DNA from: an uncultured bacterium
Lineage (GTDB): Bacteria; Pseudomonadota; Alphaproteobacteria; CAISDR01
Direction: 5' to 3'
DNA: 7,562 nt
Assembly: GCA_903884125.1 (NCBI GenBank)
Contig: CAISDR010000603.1
Location: 1-7,562 of the forward strand
The notes under the pieces were generated by a model. It worked only from the letters and a program-made list of their open reading frames with translations. It was not told the origin of the DNA and did no database searches. Shown piece after piece: positions 7,230 through 7,562 of this stretch; positions within the stretch are counted from its first letter, which is position 1, and each line of letters begins with the position of its first letter. The translations under genes and the position numbers were made by a program.

Positions 7230-7267
7230 AAAAAAAAGAACCGCTCCGGTTTTTATCCCGGAGCGGT
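7230..7267 (-). terminator. Rho-independent terminator of the small heat-shock gene
   Basis: A perfect 10-bp GC-rich stem, with ACCGCTCCGG at 7240-7249 and CCGGAGCGGT at 7258-7267, closes an 8-base loop. Read on the minus strand it is followed by TTC and then eight T residues (complement of 7230-7237), the classical intrinsic terminator layout. It lies 34 bases beyond the heat-shock gene stop. Orientation is clear, since the opposite strand has no T-run after the stem. Confidence 0.9.
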
Positions 7268-7301
7268 CAGTTTAGGAGAGACGAAATGACCAGGCGGAAA
7301 A

Positions 7302-7562
7302 TCAGGCAGCCTGGGCTACGGACTCGATCAGGTTGGTCGGGCCATTTACCTGGGTTGTAATTTCAATCTTCCGCGGACGGGCAGCTTCGGGCACGTCGCG
7401 GATCAGTTCGATATGCAGAATACCGTTTTCCTGTGTGGCGCTGGTTACCCGTACATGTTCGGCCAGTTCAAACTGGCGCTGGAAAGCACGGCCAGCAATG
7501 CCGCGATGCAGGAATTTGACACCATCGGCTTCCTTGGCACCGCGACCGGTCACGGTCAGCAC
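7302..7562 (-). CDS. ibpA: Small heat-shock protein Hsp20/IbpA, C-terminal part (cut by window edge)
   Basis: This is the last 86 codons of a small heat-shock chaperone; the 5' end lies beyond the right edge, so the GTG at the edge is an internal Val codon, not a start. Such proteins bind unfolding polypeptides in the cytoplasm, hold them in ATP-independent oligomers and hand them to DnaK/ClpB. The visible stretch covers the end of the alpha-crystallin domain: LTVTGRG, then HRGIAGRAFQRQFELAEHV (about residues 19-37 of the fragment), then the signature NGILHIELIRDVPE (46-59). The C-terminal I-x-I anchor is IEI (66-68), followed by an 18-residue tail. The GIA-R-F-R-F-LAE pattern matches IbpA closely, while the exact paralogue cannot be fixed. 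Some 55-65 N-terminal residues are probably missing compared with typical family length. Heat-shock control (RpoH or a ROSE-like thermometer) is usual but its signals would lie outside the window. Confidence 0.93.
   Translation of the reverse strand: MLTVTGRGAKEADGVKFLHRGIAGRAFQRQFELAEHVRVTSATQENGILHIELIRDVPEAARPRKIEITTQVNGPTNLIESVAQAA

Noticed and set aside
6892..7360. Plus-strand open frames opposite the acetyltransferase and the heat-shock terminator
   Set aside because: They run antisense through a clear GNAT gene and through the terminator stem; no family resemblance.
1..7562. Mobile element, prophage or defence island
   Set aside because: All recognisable genes are housekeeping or metabolic types with uniform composition; no transposase, integrase, nuclease, long terminal repeats or CRISPR-like spacing seen.

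Overview
The window looks like an ordinary, gene-dense stretch of a proteobacterial chromosome, most likely an alphaproteobacterium. Base composition is moderately GC-rich by eye (roughly the mid-50s percent, not computed). Gene families and pentapeptide-protein style recall Rhodospirillales-type marine bacteria such as Thalassospira; this is inference from family resemblance, not a database result. I see no transposases, integrases, CRISPR arrays, tRNAs or rRNAs.

Layout: positions 1-187 are a leader with no secure gene, possibly with the start of a divergent gene running off the left edge. Four genes then run rightward: a 624-residue DmdC-type acyl-CoA dehydrogenase (188-2062), a tightly spaced unrecognised 172-residue protein with a possible lipoprotein signal (2066-2584), a 440-residue three-block pentapeptide-repeat protein (2642-3964) and a 12-TM-type MFS exporter of the EntS/MFS_3 kind (4021-5253). 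Three genes run leftward and meet them head-on with only 4 bases between stop codons: an omega-transaminase-like class III aminotransferase (5258-6646), a GNAT acetyltransferase (6679-7212) and the 3' end of an IbpA-type small heat-shock protein (7302-7562, cut by the right edge). A strong intrinsic terminator for the heat-shock gene lies at 7230-7267.

How the genes work together: the dehydrogenase and aminotransferase point to catabolism of acyl-CoA thioesters and of amines or omega-amino acids, but they sit in opposite-facing units and nothing shows one shared pathway. The dehydrogenase and the following small gene are probably co-transcribed, as are the acetyltransferase and aminotransferase. 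The pentapeptide gene has its own strong ribosome-binding site. The MFS gene has none and may be leaderless. I found no convincing new multi-gene system. The most distinctive items are the segmented pentapeptide protein with its non-repeat central domain, the unknown small protein, the extra loop in the dehydrogenase, and the squeezed transcription signals upstream of the MFS and GNAT genes.
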